A stretch of 64,000 bases of DNA from Sphagnum compactum (GCA_965153455.1 OZ234495.1:23618875-23682874); one strand, 5' to 3'; numbered from the stretch's first letter, positions 22,818 through 37,200 are shown. Notes: generated from the sequence alone by a model not told the origin. Numbers and translations: made by a program.

Positions 22818-25755
22818 TCAGTGCTTTGGCTCCAAGCTCTCGTAGAACAAGATATAGCCATGGTCCGTATTGTTAGAATACTCCTGTGTAGACCCAAAAA
22901 ATGTCTGCACAACTGACTCATCAATTATCTCAACATTCTCATCATCAAAGAAGAGCCAGTGGTTATGACTCTTAACCAGACTCACATAGTGGCCATGATT
23001 AGGTCCACTCCCCACATGCACTACAACTGCAAATAGTGAGTACTCTGCTTCCGACCCTGGAGCATCGTCTGTGGTATTACAAAGCTTGAGCTCCAGAGGA
23101 AAGACTACCCGATATGAGAGCTTCTTGTACCGACCCAGCTGCTCAATGTACTTGAAGCGCTTGAGGTGAAGTGCCAGGATGCGTGGGGGTGATTTTATCT
23201 TCATTCTCTTTTGTGCCTCCTGCAAACTGGCAGAAGCATCACAAGCGATTTCAGAATGGGCCCCCTGCAGGAGAAACTAGAGACAATATTGAGTATTCAT
23301 TACCAGCTTGCTGTCTAATGCACAACCTTGGTTCACCAAACAAACCAGGTTGCAGGGAAAACAAAAATATGAAATATGACCATACAGAAAAAGGGTGACT
23401 GACACTCCAAGCCTCCTTCAAGCATGCAACCAGGTGAACAGAAAGGAGACACACCTGCAGCACTTGTCACAGAAAAACTTATCCTCGGCATTCAGGGTCT
23501 CAGTAGAACTGAAATTTCGGAGGCAACTTGTTATTGAGCTATTCTGTTCAATATCAAGGCTGAGGTCCAGGAATGTCTCATCCCGAGCAGTGATTGTTTC
23601 ACATCGCAAGCATCTGGTCTCATTTGTTAATGTTCCCTGCAAAATAGGCAATGTAAACCTCTGGTTGAGAATGCATGGTTCAGTAGATGACAAGGCAAAA
23701 CAAGTGTAAGAAAGAAGTAAAAATTACCTGAAAGATTTTGTGCACCCACGTGACTATGGGCTCCTTATGATTACCATTAGCCATTCCATTGAGTCCTCCG
23801 TTTGGGACTTTTTCTAAAGGTGCTTGGTTTCCAGAATTAGACTTGGCTGCTCTAGCCTCCTTCTCCAAAATGTCAACCAATTCATTCAACAAGAAGTTTA
23901 AAAACTCATGCGCATCCTGCACAGTCAACAAGACAGTCATCTTTGTGCTGAGCTGTGTTTCCTCATTAGGCAAGGTTCATGGTGAAGCAGAGCTGCCTGG
24001 GAGACAAGAATGCTCCTATTAACATGATTCCAACTTCTGGAAGGCTATGACTCACACATATTGTCCCCATAATATTCACAACCTTCCAAAAAAGACTCTT
24101 ACACCTTGATGTTTACGAGATCAACAAACAATGCTCTATCAAAAATCATCTACTTGTATTATGTTTGCTCAACACACCCCTAATATAAGTTGTCTCTGGA
24201 TTAAACAGTTCAACGATTCTTGGCAGAGTGAGGGTTAGGCATGCACCTGATGCATGTAGCTACGAAAAAGCTCATTCTGCTTCTTGACCCTCTGAACAAA
24301 TCGCTTTGGAGCAATCACACCAGTTTTCTTCTTCTGTGAATTGATCTGAGAACAAACCCCAAAATGGCACATTGACAAACAAATAAACTCAAGGGGCCAG
24401 TGAAGGTAAAAAGACTCTAACGCAAAAATCTCCCTACAGATATCAACATACATTACTCCAGCCTAAATGCATGCACCAAAACCTTCCAGCAAAAATGGAA
24501 GTCAAAATAACAACAGCTAGTTACACATCTTGCAATCCAGGATGCTTATTGTGATTCACACAAATAGACATTGAACCTAGCTACTACAATGTGCAAGATG
24601 AGGCACATGTTGTGCAGAGTTAGGTGATGTATTTATAAGAAATTATTTGAGAAATTGTTTCACACAGGCAGTAAGAACAGGATTCCCACACAGGAGGCAT
24701 GTCTGTGTGCAGTGGTATAACCATAATCTGCAGAATCTAAGCTAAATGTCTTTTTTGTTCCCTTATAAGATGGATCACCCCAATGACCTGAGGTACCTAC
24801 AAGCAAGACAAACAAAATAAAGGGAGTTTCTAACCCTGCTGTTCCCTTAACCTAAGATCAAAAGACAAGGAACTTACTTGTGTAAATAGTTCTGACAAAC
24901 AAGTTAGAAGATTTTCTTCTGTTGTCTCTCCAATTGTCTTGTTCTGACCACAATACTCCAGTAATTGGTCCCTGAATGGCACACAGAAATATAGAGCCTG
25001 GATCCCCCACCACCAGGTCATAAGAAACACTTTTAGTGTCAAATCTCTGAGGGAAATGGCATCCTTGAATTACACACATTTAGTGTAGAATATCTGAAGG
25101 AAATAGCAAACTGGAGTTGACCCTTTGAATCCAAAAACATGCAGAAATTCGGCCAAATTTTCAGGGAGATATGGCAGGAAAGAACATATTCCAGAATCCA
25201 TGCTATCCTCAAATTTAATTTGTCTTGTACGTGTATCCATTCAAAAAACATGATTTTCGTCACACTCTCTCTAAATTTTCACAATGCCTTTGCATTTGTT
25301 TCCACCAAACCAAACCCTAGTATTAGGGTTTGAAGCGCCTTACGTACCAGACCCTGATTCGCTAATAACAACGACGACAATAGGAGGCTTGTTTATGACT
25401 AATTCCATCCCCAATTCCCTTTGTTTGTTCCCACGCAGCAACTCGTATGGTTATCGTCTCGCTATGTGGCGGAAAAACTGCTTACGAGAAAGAAGAAAAC
25501 TGTGCACCAACATGGTGGTCGCCGCGCAAATCGAGTCCTCCAAATTAAGACAATTGCCGCGACATTAGCGGTTGGGCTGGGCAGGAGGATACAACAGGAT
25601 TACTTTAGAGAAGTTTGTGAAATAGCTATCAACCATACCTGGAGAACGCTGTTGCAATAGCACGTATTGCCAAAATTCTCCAGACCGAAATACCGCTCTC
25701 CCTCCGGAAACTGATCCCCCAATGCCTTCTCCAGCTTGGAGCCCGAACTTCCCAT
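22818..25755 (-). CDS. UBP3: Ubiquitin-specific protease, UBP3/UBP4 type (USP12/46 family), complete
   Basis: A deubiquitinase that cleaves ubiquitin from substrates; plant UBP3/UBP4 are nuclear and needed for pollen development in Arabidopsis. Six exons on the minus strand: 25639-25755, 24878-24997, 24247-24345, 23728-23916, 23455-23636 and 22818-23226. All have GT-AG borders with matching phases and sum to 371 aa, the usual size. The start [16 protein letters not shown] carries the family's N-terminal glycine, a possible myristoylation site. The Cys box ([14 protein letters not shown], catalytic Cys32) ends exon 1. A zinc ribbon is formed by CLRCE in exon 5 and CDKCC at its end. The His box [14 protein letters not shown] (His315) and WLFFDDENV complete the active site. 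No lesion was seen. Downstream neighbours on the plus strand are unrelated. Confidence 0.95.
25312..25331. promoter_or_regulatory. Head-to-head pair of telo-boxes in UBP intron 1
   Basis: AAACCCTA and TAGGGTTT face each other across 4 bp (25312-25319 and 25324-25331), a perfect inverted repeat of the plant telo-box core. It lies in the first intron of the UBP gene. A role as an intronic promoter element is inferred. Confidence 0.5.
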
Positions 25756-26520
25756 GACCATAAGCCTTCTCCAATCCAGCTTTACCCTTTTCTAACAGCC
25801 CAACTAACCGCCCAACTCAAACCTTTTCTATACCCCTCTCCACCCCCTCCCCCCAGCACCTCTCTCCTCTTTCCCCTCCTTCCCCCCTCTAACTACGCTT
25901 CTTCTTCTTCTTCTCCTCCCATGTGATCCACACTCTCTCCTTTCAACTTTCTACTCCAAGATAGCCTTGGATCCCAAGCCCTGGACGCATCCAATAGGAA
26001 ACACGAAAATCCCAGAGCTTGATTGCGATATAAAACTAAGAAACAAGACCCAGCACAAAGACAAAAACAAAACAGAGAAAGCAAACACGAAAAAAAGAGA
26101 CTACCAAACAAAGATAACAACCCATGACAATGAATAAAAACCCACAACTTCCTCCTTTTCCCGACTTCCTCTGCTACTATAACCAGCAAGAAAGCATCAA
26201 ACGCAAAGATTCCAGCAACCCATCATCGTCGCGCAAACTTCACAACCAGCCAAAAACCAAAAAAACAAAAACAAAAACAAAAAAAAAAGTCCAGTCGCCG
26301 CTGGTGCGCAAAGCTTCCGCTTGCGCCCCTTCAGAAAGGCCCATCTCTCTCTCTCTTCACACTATTCCCTCTTTCTCTTTTCTCTTTCTGTGTTCACACA
26401 AGTGTTGTGATGTTATTTTGAATTTTTTAAGAACCACCGGTTCCGTTCTTTTCACAGTCCAATTAAAGAACTCTCAGTTTCAGTTGTTTCCACAACCTTA
26501 AACAGCCTCCAAATTTTATG
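25756..26520 (-). promoter_or_regulatory. Upstream region of the UBP gene, pyrimidine-rich
   Basis: Directly upstream of the UBP start codon the plus strand is C/T-rich (25800-25920, with a cttcttcttcttct run at about 25901), so the likely 5' UTR reads as GA-rich on the gene strand. The next few hundred bases are A-rich then T-rich. An open frame at 26124-26501 on the plus strand looks spurious. Confidence 0.45.
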
Positions 26521-28940
26521 AAAGAACTGACATTTTACTTGCTGCTTAGTTGAATTTTTTTCCCAAAAAATTTTGAGGATTGTGATTAGTGACTACCTAC
26601 TAGATTTGATTTTTTGAGAATTGTGATTATGAATATTAAGAACCACCCTCATAACCGTTGGGGGTCTGTTCCTGCTTCTAACAGCCCAAACTGGTTCACA
26701 CTTCACACCTTTTTGTGTATTTTCTAATTACCTTATTGTCTTCCTTCACACAATGCTTGTTATGAAACTTGTTTAGGTCCTTGTCAATGCATCTTTCAAA
26801 GACTTGATACCTCCAAACTTCAAAGGAATCATCTAATGAACTTCATTATCAATTTCATCCATGTGATCCAATTTCATGTAATGTCAGAATCAATGTCAAC
26901 GGAGGGAGGGTCGTGGCATATGTAATCTATACCATCATCTCACATGGTGGACATGTTCATGCAATGTTGTCTACCCAAAAAAAATTCATATTAGCATTAC
27001 ATATTTAAATTTTGTAAGGGACCCAGAGAAGTTTCTTAATGTATTTGGAGGGTACCCTATATTCATGAATATCCCTCCTAGAAAAGGAGAGGGAAGGGGT
27101 ATTACACAATGTGAGGTATCTTACACCTACTTATAGGGATCCCTTATAGGCATGAGATCCCTCACGCTCTTACTGAGCAAGCTTAATCCCCCCCTCCTAC
27201 TTCTGGTGATCTTCCTCTGTTCAGGCTCATGATAACCCTTGGCTTGTGCTTTATGATGTGTAAAGCTCACAATTGCAGGACATTTGCAATAATCAAGGCC
27301 GGACTTGACTATTGCCTCATCATCCTAGGCACCTCATTTCAGGAATGCCCCCATCATCCTGCTTTACCCCCACACTTACAGAGAACCCAACTCCAAATAG
27401 TGCTTGAAAGACTTATAGAATCCATCTCCAAATCAGCTGACATCCCAAGACAACAATGACAAGGAGCTCATCCCCTAATGACTCTGGTCTTTTATGCCAG
27501 GTTCAACCTTCAAGCTACATTGAGAATTTCTCATATAGATTCATGAGTTTTATGAAACCTATTCTTCCATAATATGTGCACATAGTACTTTAAATGCCAG
27601 TCACACATTGGGTCAAATTTGAGCAAAATTTCATGCCCAATCCTACACCAATGTGTGGTCTCTTCCAATGTTGAGCGGGTAATAAAAAATGACTAAAAGT
27701 CGGGCAAGGTTTTAAGTCAGGTTTCAAGTTGAATATCTCAAAGTATTACTCAAGGTCATACATTGTTTGAAACCTATTCACTATGTGATACAATTGACTG
27801 GTTCTCACTGGAGTGAGAACCAGTCTCTTGAAATCTTGTCCTTTTTTTTTCTAATTGATATCTTATCAAGATATTATAAAATACTTGAGTCAAAATTTTA
27901 AATTTTTCGCAATGTTTCAGTACATTCAATTGTCACTTTGAGTTGAAATGTTCTCAAACCGCAGTCAATCTGAAGAATGTAAACATGCAACATTCAACCA
28001 TCACTTGGAAATCAAATGCTCTCAAGCTTGAGTCAATAATGTGTAGAATGTAAATATGCAAATGTAAATCTAGAAAAATGTTCAAGAATTTGGGGTTGGT
28101 GGGTGGGTTGCTACATCATTGAGGTACAATGGTAAAATTTTATGGCCAGCATGAACCAACACCCACCAGTGCACCAATTGGGCATTTTGTCCACCGGATG
28201 GGGAAAGATTTATCATCTAATGCATAAACCTGTGTTGATCACGGTTCATTTTTTTTTGGTGCTAACCATTTCTTAGATTTTCATTTTTGGCTAGTTTTTT
28301 TCCTAACTCTGGACCTCAACTACCTAAGTACATATTACCTGGATGTTTGGCATTACCTACCAACTAAGAATCAAGGGCCCCCCTTGTCACGTACCTACTA
28401 GATCCCCGCCCCTTTTCCCACCTACCCACCTACTAGATTCAACCTCCCACCTATATGCCTATCACCCAACTAGGCACCCACCCCTACATGCCTATGTCGT
28501 TCACATTCTTACCTACCTACCCACTTTCCCTCCGACCTTTTATAAATAATAATCTTTAATAGGTAATTAAAATTTTGGGTATTTTCAATTAAATAATGGT
28601 TGGAATAAAAATTAAGAAGAAACGTGTATAAAACTATCATTTAATCAAATATAAAAATAAAAATTATTTTAATAAACTTCATTAGATTTTTTTGATAATA
28701 TTTTTTTGAGGGGAAGTGTATAACTTTTTTAATAAAATCATTTAATCATCAATGGTAATCCAAAGTAATGTAGAGCCCAAGTAATGATATTATTGTAGCT
28801 AGTTAATAATTACCCTAGGCTAACTATTTTAATATTATTATTATTATCATCATCTTGATACTTTTAGCTTTTATTAACTTTAATATTTATTATTCAAATA
28901 ATAATAATTCCATTAGGTTTAAAACAATTTCATAAGCATT
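26521..28940. other. AT-rich intergenic DNA
   Basis: No gene or clear mobile-element end was recognised. It includes a perfect 30-bp palindrome (listed separately) and a low-complexity CCTACC/CCCACC-rich segment at about 28370-28540. Confidence 0.45.
27796..27825. repeat. Perfect inverted repeat, 14-bp arms with 2-bp centre
   Basis: GACTGGTTCTCACT (27796-27809) is followed by GG and then its exact reverse complement (27812-27825). No T-run or gene flanks it. Confidence 0.9.
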
Positions 28941-28944
28941 GAAA

Positions 28945-29345
28945 TATTCACATGTGGGCATTGTCAAAAATGTTTTCTATTGGTCCAACCCCCTTAAAAT
29001 GAATTTATGTTTAAAAAATGCAATACATGCACATGGGCACTAGCAAAAATGTCGTCTATGGGGCCAAGCCCCCCTTTAAATGGATCTTTATTGTAAAAAT
29101 GTAATACTTGCATCAATCATATTCTTTTGGTTGAATGCCAACAGTACAAAAAGTTTTTGTGACCCCCGTGTAAGTATTACATTTGAAAAGAAAAAAAGGT
29201 AGTATGTGTGTGAATGTCACGCAAGTATTGCACTTTGAATACATTTAATCCAATTTGATTTTTGTGACCCTAATGTAGGTATTGTAATTTGTATGCCTTT
29301 AATCTAGTTTTGTTTTTGTGACCCACTGTGATTATTACAAATGTT
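28945..29345. repeat. Two adjoining tandem repeats (about 83 bp and about 55 bp units)
   Basis: Two copies of an 83-bp unit (from about 28948 and 29031) share 'cacatgggcactagcaaaaatg'-like and 'aacccccttaaaatg'-like words. Then three to four copies of a 'tttttgtgacccc...gtattac' unit lie at about 29152, 29206, 29262 and 29315. Confidence 0.65.
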
Positions 29346-29389
29346 ATGTTTATTTCATTGACACATAACACTACTACAAAACCATGGCT

Positions 29390-30860
29390 TGTCTAACACC
29401 TAAATTATTCAATTAACCTTAACTTATATCTTAGGTTATTTTATTTTAAGTTAATATATGTTATTTCAATTATACTTTAGGTTATTCAAGGTCATTTTAT
29501 TTTATGTTATTATAAGTTATTTAATCCTAAGTATAAAAAATTAAATAATCTAAAATATAATATAATGATGTAAAATAAAATAACTTAAAATAACCAATAA
29601 CAGCCTATGAAAAATAATTTAGAATAACTTACAATAAATAACTACCAATAGCCTATGATAATATAGCTCAAAATATCCAACAATAGTTCATAATAACCAC
29701 CAATAGTCATAATAAAACCTAGAATAACCAAAAATAGTCATCAATAAAATAACCACCACTGGCCTACAATAGAATAGCCACCAATAACCATTAATATAAT
29801 AGCCACTAATAACCATTAATAATTCAAGATAATTTAACCTAAAATAACCACCAATATCCACCAATAGAATATCCACCAATAACCATTAATAGCCTATGGT
29901 AATTTAGCATAAAAGAACCATCAATAGCCACCAATAGAATAGTTACTAATAACCAATAATAGAATAGTCACCAATAGCCATTAATAAAATAACCATTAAT
30001 AGCCACCAATAAAATAGTCATTCATAACCACCAATAGAAATAGCCACTAATAGAATAGCCATCAATAGAATAACCAACAATAGCCACCAATAGAATATCC
30101 ACCAATAGCCACTAATAGAATAGCCATTAATAGTCACCAATATAATAGCTGCTAATAACCACCAATAGAATAACCGTCAATGGCCACCAATAGAATAACT
30201 AACAATAGCCACCAATAAAATATCCACCAATCGCCACTAATAGAATAGCCATTAATAGCCACTAATATAATAGCTGCCAATAGCCACCAATAAAATAGCC
30301 ACCTATAGAATAACCAACAATAGCCACCAATAAAAATACCAACAATAGCCACTAATAAAATAACCCTCAATAAAATAACCACCAATAACCACCAATAAAA
30401 TAACCAACAATAGCCACTAATAAAATAGCCCCCAATAGAATAACCACCAATAAAATAACCAACAATAACCACTAATAAAATAGTCACAAATAACCTATAA
30501 CAATAGAACCTAAAATAACCAATAATAGCATAAGATGAAATAACCTTCAATAACTAAAAATAAACAACAATAATCTCACATAATCGAAAATAGCCTAAGA
30601 TGAAATAGCAAAGAATAACCAAAAATAATTTATAATAGTCAAAAATAGCCTAAAAGGAAATAGCGTAAAATAACCAAAAGTGAAATAGCGTAAAATAGCC
30701 AAAATGAACATAAAATAACCAAAAATAACTTAAAATAACAAAAAATAACCTAAGGTGAAAAAACTAAAAATAACCATAAATAACCGTTAATAATGTAAGG
30801 TGAAATAACTTAAAACAATGAAAAGTAGCCCTAGAATAACTGAAAATAGCTTAACATAAG
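29390..30860. repeat. AT-rich minisatellite built from AATAACCACC/AATAGCC-type words
   Basis: From about 29570 to 30860 the plus strand is made almost wholly of short words such as 'aataaccaccaatagcc' and 'aatagaatagccac', with a period near 10-11 bp and higher-order blocks. From 29390 to about 29525 the related words run in the opposite direction ('ttaggttattttattttaag'). Long minus-strand frames here (GYSIGGYFIS-like) only mirror the repeat and are not genes. Confidence 0.9.
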
Positions 30861-31159
30861 TAGTATTATTATATTAGCAAAACATTTATCCATTTATTAA
30901 ACATTATTTTTTTAAAGAATGGTCATTGAAATGTTATTGAATAACAATATTCACAAAAAAAAATTGTTCAAATGATTTTACATTTTCAAAAGGAAATAAA
31001 TGTAATTATGTACATTATTTTAAAAAATTAAATTTTAATTTTAATCATTTCATTTGGACAAAATTTCAATAAGATCTGAATTTTCAAAGTTTATGTTTTT
31101 GTAATGTTTAAAATGAAATATTTGATAAATAGAATGCAATGTAACTCATTATCACAATA

Positions 31160-31225
31160 AACGTGGGGCTTGATGGTAAGGGTGTTTACTTCCATCCTAA
31201 AGTTCAAGGGATCAAACCTCACAAA
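31160..31225 (+). repeat. tRNA-like head of a possible SINE
   Basis: 'ggcttgatggtaagggtg' resembles an RNA polymerase III A box, and 'ggatcaaacctc' 41 bp later resembles a B box (GGTTCGAATCC type). The spacing and the words 'tacttccatcctaa' in between look like the head of plant tRNA-derived SINEs. No cloverleaf was confirmed and the 3' end was not defined. Confidence 0.4.
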
Positions 31226-34200
31226 TGGTGTGTTTGTGATTAATAGTGGTAAATTGACCAAACATTTTCCTAGGTAGTTCCCTAGAGTAGGTGCCCACTT
31301 AGGTTGATTATATGGCCTATGTATCTAGGCTAAGTTTTGCACCTAGCATAGGTAGTGACACGTGTCAATAATTCATAAGTTGAAAATCATGAAATTATCA
31401 ATAATATTAAATAATTTAGATTTAATTATTTTCCATGCTACCTAATTAATTAACTGACAAATGAAATGGCTTGATAAATTTGTATTTCACTTGAAATTAA
31501 CCTTGTTTCACTAGGTACTGATGGACCAATTCACTATCTATAACAATTAGTCCCCATTCATTGAGGGGTTGATCAGTTTCACCATGGTAAAAATGTTCAA
31601 ATTCATTCAAAATCTAGTGAAAACCCAGAATGAACTAAGACACATTTTGATGTAATGATGGAACATGACATGTCAAACATGACTAAAATAATCATAAACA
31701 TTTTGAAGCGGATTGTCAATTGAATCATGTGACCAAAAACTATCAGAAAGATTTTGAGACGGATTGTGACATGGATCATGTGATTTTTAAAATCGTATTT
31801 TTATTGACATGGATTATGATATGTGGCACGTGGTAAATTTAAGTCAATATGTTGATGATTTTGCCACATGTGTAATTATTATACAGAAAATAATTTCTTA
31901 AATACATTTTGAAACACTAAAAGAAGCCCAAAAGATATCATAAAAGGAAAGTGGGTATATATTTTATAGGAAATCAATGTTTTAAATGTTTAAACATGAT
32001 TCCCATACTTAATTATCACAATTAGAAGTTGTTGCATACTCTTTTAAGCTATTTATTTCATCATTATTTTTTTCTATAAAACACATTGCCCACCAAATGA
32101 CCAACAAACAACAATAGAACCTCCCACAATCACAATACGTTGCATTGATTCATCAATAGATTTTGGAGCTTGTAGGCTTACATATGCATCATCATTATCT
32201 AACTTGAACATGTCAAACTCATTTGGGTTAGTTAATTCATATTTCATGAGGTTCCTTTGGTAAAACCATTTTCCATCCTCTTTCCTTCGAATCACTAGAA
32301 AAAATACTTATTCCACATGTAATGGGAAAGCAAAGGAATTGTCAAAGATGGGAATGAAATAAACAAAACTTACAAAAGTGAAGCCATATTCATCTCGCTT
32401 AATTGTCACACTACTCCCAATGAAATTATCTTTCACCTAATTACAAAACAATAGTTTTGAGTACCCCATATTTTAGCTCCAATATCTTTTCAACCCATCC
32501 TACGTATTTTAGCTTTGGAAGCACTAGATTTTTATCTTTTGGTCATGACACATTCTTATTCAAAAGTTGTTGCCACTCATTATCAAATGTTGTTAAATGT
32601 TTTTCAGCACTTGAAACATGAATATGATTACCAAATGCCCACATTGTTCAATAAGACTTCGCTTCAAATGTTGGTAGCTTTAACACGTGGACTACATCTT
32701 TTTCAATCACAACCCCCTTTTCGATAGCTACAACAATTAAAGATCTTACCCATGTTGGAAATGGTGGCACTTCCATAAGATGATTTGGGAACACATGAGT
32801 ATCATTTGCTCAAAATCGACCCTGGATTAATAAAATTCGCTCTTTTCTTGATTCATCTGAAGGTAGCATGGCGGAATGCAATGCATTAGAAGAGGCCTTA
32901 TGGTTCTACACAAAATACTTGTAAGATTTTACAGCCACATCAACATACATATAATCATATATACATCAACATCCATGCCAAAAATCCACAATTCAATGGT
33001 TCTGGAAGTGTTAATGTCATTAACCATATTATGTAATCTAAGGGGTTTGAAATCCAAAAATTGGATTGAAATTATAAATGGATTTTAGTGGGTCAAACCT
33101 TGAAATGTATTTGCCAAATCATAATTTTGCAACCAATTCCCCAAACATTAAAAAACAATAAACCAAAAATCCATTGTTTCGATTATGTATAACCAATTTG
33201 CCCCTTAAGAAAAAATAAATCATCAATATACATATAATCCATGCCAACATCCACAATCTAGTGTCCATTTTGTAACCATTTTCTATAATCAAATATCAAG
33301 GGACTTCCAAAAATGAAATATATTACACTAATGTAACCCCCCCCCCCTTCCTCAAAACACAATGTAGTATAATATGTTTTAAGGCAACATGATTAAACAA
33401 ATGGCATGGCAATCCATGATTAATCCAAGTGGCATTAAATATGACTAATTTCAGTCATCATAGTTATCCTATATTCAATTACATAAATATGAAGAAGTAG
33501 TTGCACTATTCGTGTTTAATCCCCACCTCCCATTCATGTACAATGCAATCATGAATCGAATGCAATTTAGAATTATACGTGTATATAATATATCATTTAA
33601 ATTAATAAATTTGAAGTTGTATAGCCAAGTGGCACTATATAATTGATTCACATAGGAACAATATGATTGATTTCAAGCATTCTATTACTACACATAAATC
33701 TTAATTCTTACACAAGCTTATTTTAACCTACACAATAATGTTGATGGGTGACGCCTTGGAGTTTTAATGCAGTGCACATGGAAGCCAAGAAATAATGGAG
33801 CCATGCTTATGTCCATGACTTAGTGTAATAGATAAAATGGTAGACCACTGATGTTTGCTACTACAACATAATTTGAAAGTGATTTGCAAAAAGAAAAACA
33901 CAACGGTTTACATTTGTGGATGGGGTAATTGTAGAGGTTATATAATTGGTATAAGGTGGAAAAACAAAGTCTTCATTCAAATTAGGTGAATGCACATTAA
34001 GGTGGCTCACATTTTTTCCCTTTCTAAATTTTCTACAAAGTGTATTTTATTCAAATGCCACATACACATTATAAAATCATCAATTTAACAAAGATTTATG
34101 AATTAAGATTGCTAACTTGAATAAAAATATTTATTGAAGGGTGAAATTCAATAAACATACACCAATCATATAGTAATGAACTTTTAAAGGTAGCATATGG

Positions 34201-37200
34201 ACTATGGTCTAGGTTTTGCATTAATGTTCAAATGCATTTTTTGTTATGATTTCATCTAAATATTTTTTATAGGGACTCAATGTATGATACTTGATTGAAA
34301 AAAAATATGGATTGAAAAAAATTACAATAAAAAATTTAACCAACAAATAACTATGGACTTTTGAATGACCAAATTTGGACCTTATTTTCCTAAGTAGGGA
34401 TCTTGGTCATTTTTTATTGGATTGATATTTTTTTCCCCCTAACATGTATGTTAAAGAATTGTCTAGATGGGCAGTCTTTCATATGGACTTTATTAATTTA
34501 TTAATCACCATATAAGGCCCACTCAAAATTGGTTCTTAATTGTTTTTTCCATTCTAATGTTAAAATATGGACTTTGGGGATTAAGACTTTTGTTGCTTTT
34601 GAACCACCCTAACTTACATCTACCCAACTAAAAACAAAGAGTGGAAAGATATTGTCACTTGGGATAAAGGTTGTTGAATACTTTGAGTAATCAAATTTGC
34701 AATCCTTTCATACAAGACTATGATGTCGAGTGCACACAATTGCAATGTTAATATTATGATGGAGGATGCCAACAATTAATCATGCAAACAAAGGGGAAGA
34801 TTATGAGGAGGTGCAAAAATGTAGAATGGTAGAAAATGATGCAAAGATCATAACAATTTTTGGTCTAAAATGGAAGTAAATGTTTTTGTCATTTAACATT
34901 GTTCAATTTTCTATGCACATTATAGTTCTTCAAGTATAGGGTTGGTTTGTTGTTGCATTACATGTAATTCAAAACCCTATGTTGAGCTGCAATGATGAAT
35001 TATTATTGTTAAACCTAATGCACTAGTTGGTATTTTTTTGTTTTTCTTGTGTCTATTCATTCCCATAATGAATAATTGGTTAGGTTGCGTCCATACCATC
35101 CAACATTTGCAAATCAGCCATTTTTTTTAAAAAAATCTCAATTGCGTGCTTTCTACTTTCTTTACGTTTTTCTAGAAGGCTCATGAACTATTTTAGTCTC
35201 CTCAGTTTTCTTTTTCCAATTGTGTGCTTTCAATTTGGTATACGTTTTTCTTTATTGATTTTTTAGATCTTGTTAGAGTCATTGTGTTTGTAATGTTGTT
35301 GTTAAGACAAAAACATTGAAAGGTATGTTACCCAAGTAGTTGTTCGATTGCATAAATGTCAAATTCCCAAGGCCCTAGGCTTCTAGCTTTCGACATTATA
35401 GTTGGTTAACAAATAACACAAAGGTTGTCACCAAATTTGGTAGTTTGGACAAATCAACCAAAAAATGGAATGAACCTACAAAATGTAATAAAAATTTGAA
35501 GGTGGACAAGGACTTTGGTGAGGAAGATGTGGCAAATAAAGTAGATTCAAATGAAAGCATAAAACAAGAAATTTGGGTTGTGAAGGAGAAAATCAATAGA
35601 CAAATGATATTTCAACCTTCTAAAAATGTCTTGTTTCTTTTTGTGTTTTGATGGTTTGGAAACTTTAATTCCAATTTTCATTAAAACTAGAGCTACTAAT
35701 CCATAAGAAATGGAGAAACAAGAAAATGAAAAAGAAGATTATTCATGATCTTACTTTTTAAATTTGTATAAAAATGGAGAAATAATGAAAATTTTAACTA
35801 GTTTTTTTTTTTGTATATTACAAAAATAGTTTAATCAACCTTCATTGAACTACTCCATAAGTTGTAAATGTTTTAAGGAATTCATGGTGTTAGACTATTA
35901 GTTAATTATGAATGGTAGTGGACCAATGAAGATTTTTTATTTATTTACATCTAATGTTAATTTGCATCCATTGTTGCATGTTATTTTCATTTAGAAATGA
36001 CATTCTAGCAAACAATAACCAAAGCAGTGGAATATGCGAAAACAACCTACAAAATCTTTGGTTGATAGGTTGAATTCGCTTGCAGTGGAAAATCCCACCC
36101 TTTCTCAACTAGCTGAACTCAACATGGTTATATTAAATGTCACCAAATCTAATCCTAGGCAAATGCATCCTTGGGTGGTACCATTAGGAACGTCACACCT
36201 TGAATTTCCTAGACCCATTAAACTTTGAAAAATCGTAGGAAACACTTAAATAAGTATTTTCATATTTTATTTTAATGAATACATTTATTACGTTCCATAA
36301 ATTTGGATATTGTGTATTTTGATGTTCCTAATCATTACATTTAGAAAAAGTTGCAGGAATGTCACGCTAGTTTCTTTCCTTGAACGTTTTGGTCAAGAAC
36401 ACAAATTTGAAACATGATTTGATAATTTTCTTGAAAATTCTTTTCCTAAGGTAATTTGGAAGTCATTTTAATTTTAGGTTTTTACTAAGTATTTAATTGA
36501 GTAATTATACTTTAGTTATGAATTTCCAAAGTTAAGGCTATCAATTTCTAAAGGGGCACTTTTGATTAAGAATACAAATTTTTAACAATTTTTTTAATTT
36601 TTTAATTCCAAAATAAACTTCAAACTATATATTAGTGCTTGCAATTGATAAACATGAGAAAAAAATAATTTATAGTTGTGAAAACATTTAAAGTAAAGGG
36701 CCTAATAAAATGATTTAACAGTTTTTGGTTCTTTAACCATTCTTTGAGGTGGTTCCTAGTGGTACCACCCAAGGATGCTTTTGCCTTCCTAAGAATCTAA
36801 CTATTAGAGATTTGTTTATATTTTTGAACTACCTTAATATCATTTTGAATTTTGGCATCATGTATAAATGATATTAAGAAAGATTGTTTAATTGTGTGAT
36901 GATGTTTTTGCAGAAAGAAATCAAGGAACTCCAAGTATAAGGGTTCAATTAGTGCTTCTATAGGTTGTACCATGAACCCCACAACTTGCTCCAGCTTGGC
37001 TTAAAAGAATGGCCATGCCTCCAACTAGTTGGCCAATACTTTTAGGTTGGATTAGTACCTTCTGGTTGGCCCATGCCTGGTTAATTTAATTTTACTGCCA
37101 TATATTAATTCATCAACTACTACCATCCAATAAACAACATCAACATTTAATTTTTTTCTACAAAATTTGGTGGTACCACCCAATCCATACCTAACAACCA

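Noticed and set aside
24997-25638. Frames in this span as extra UBP exons
   Set aside because: Exon 1 and exon 2 join in phase and match the family without a gap, so the span is intron 1.
26124-26501. 125-codon open frame upstream of UBP
   Set aside because: Composition follows local A-rich and CT-rich simple sequence; no domain recognised.
30152-30550. 132-codon open frame on the minus strand (GYSIGGYFIS-like)
   Set aside because: It only mirrors the AT-rich minisatellite; no start context and no domain.
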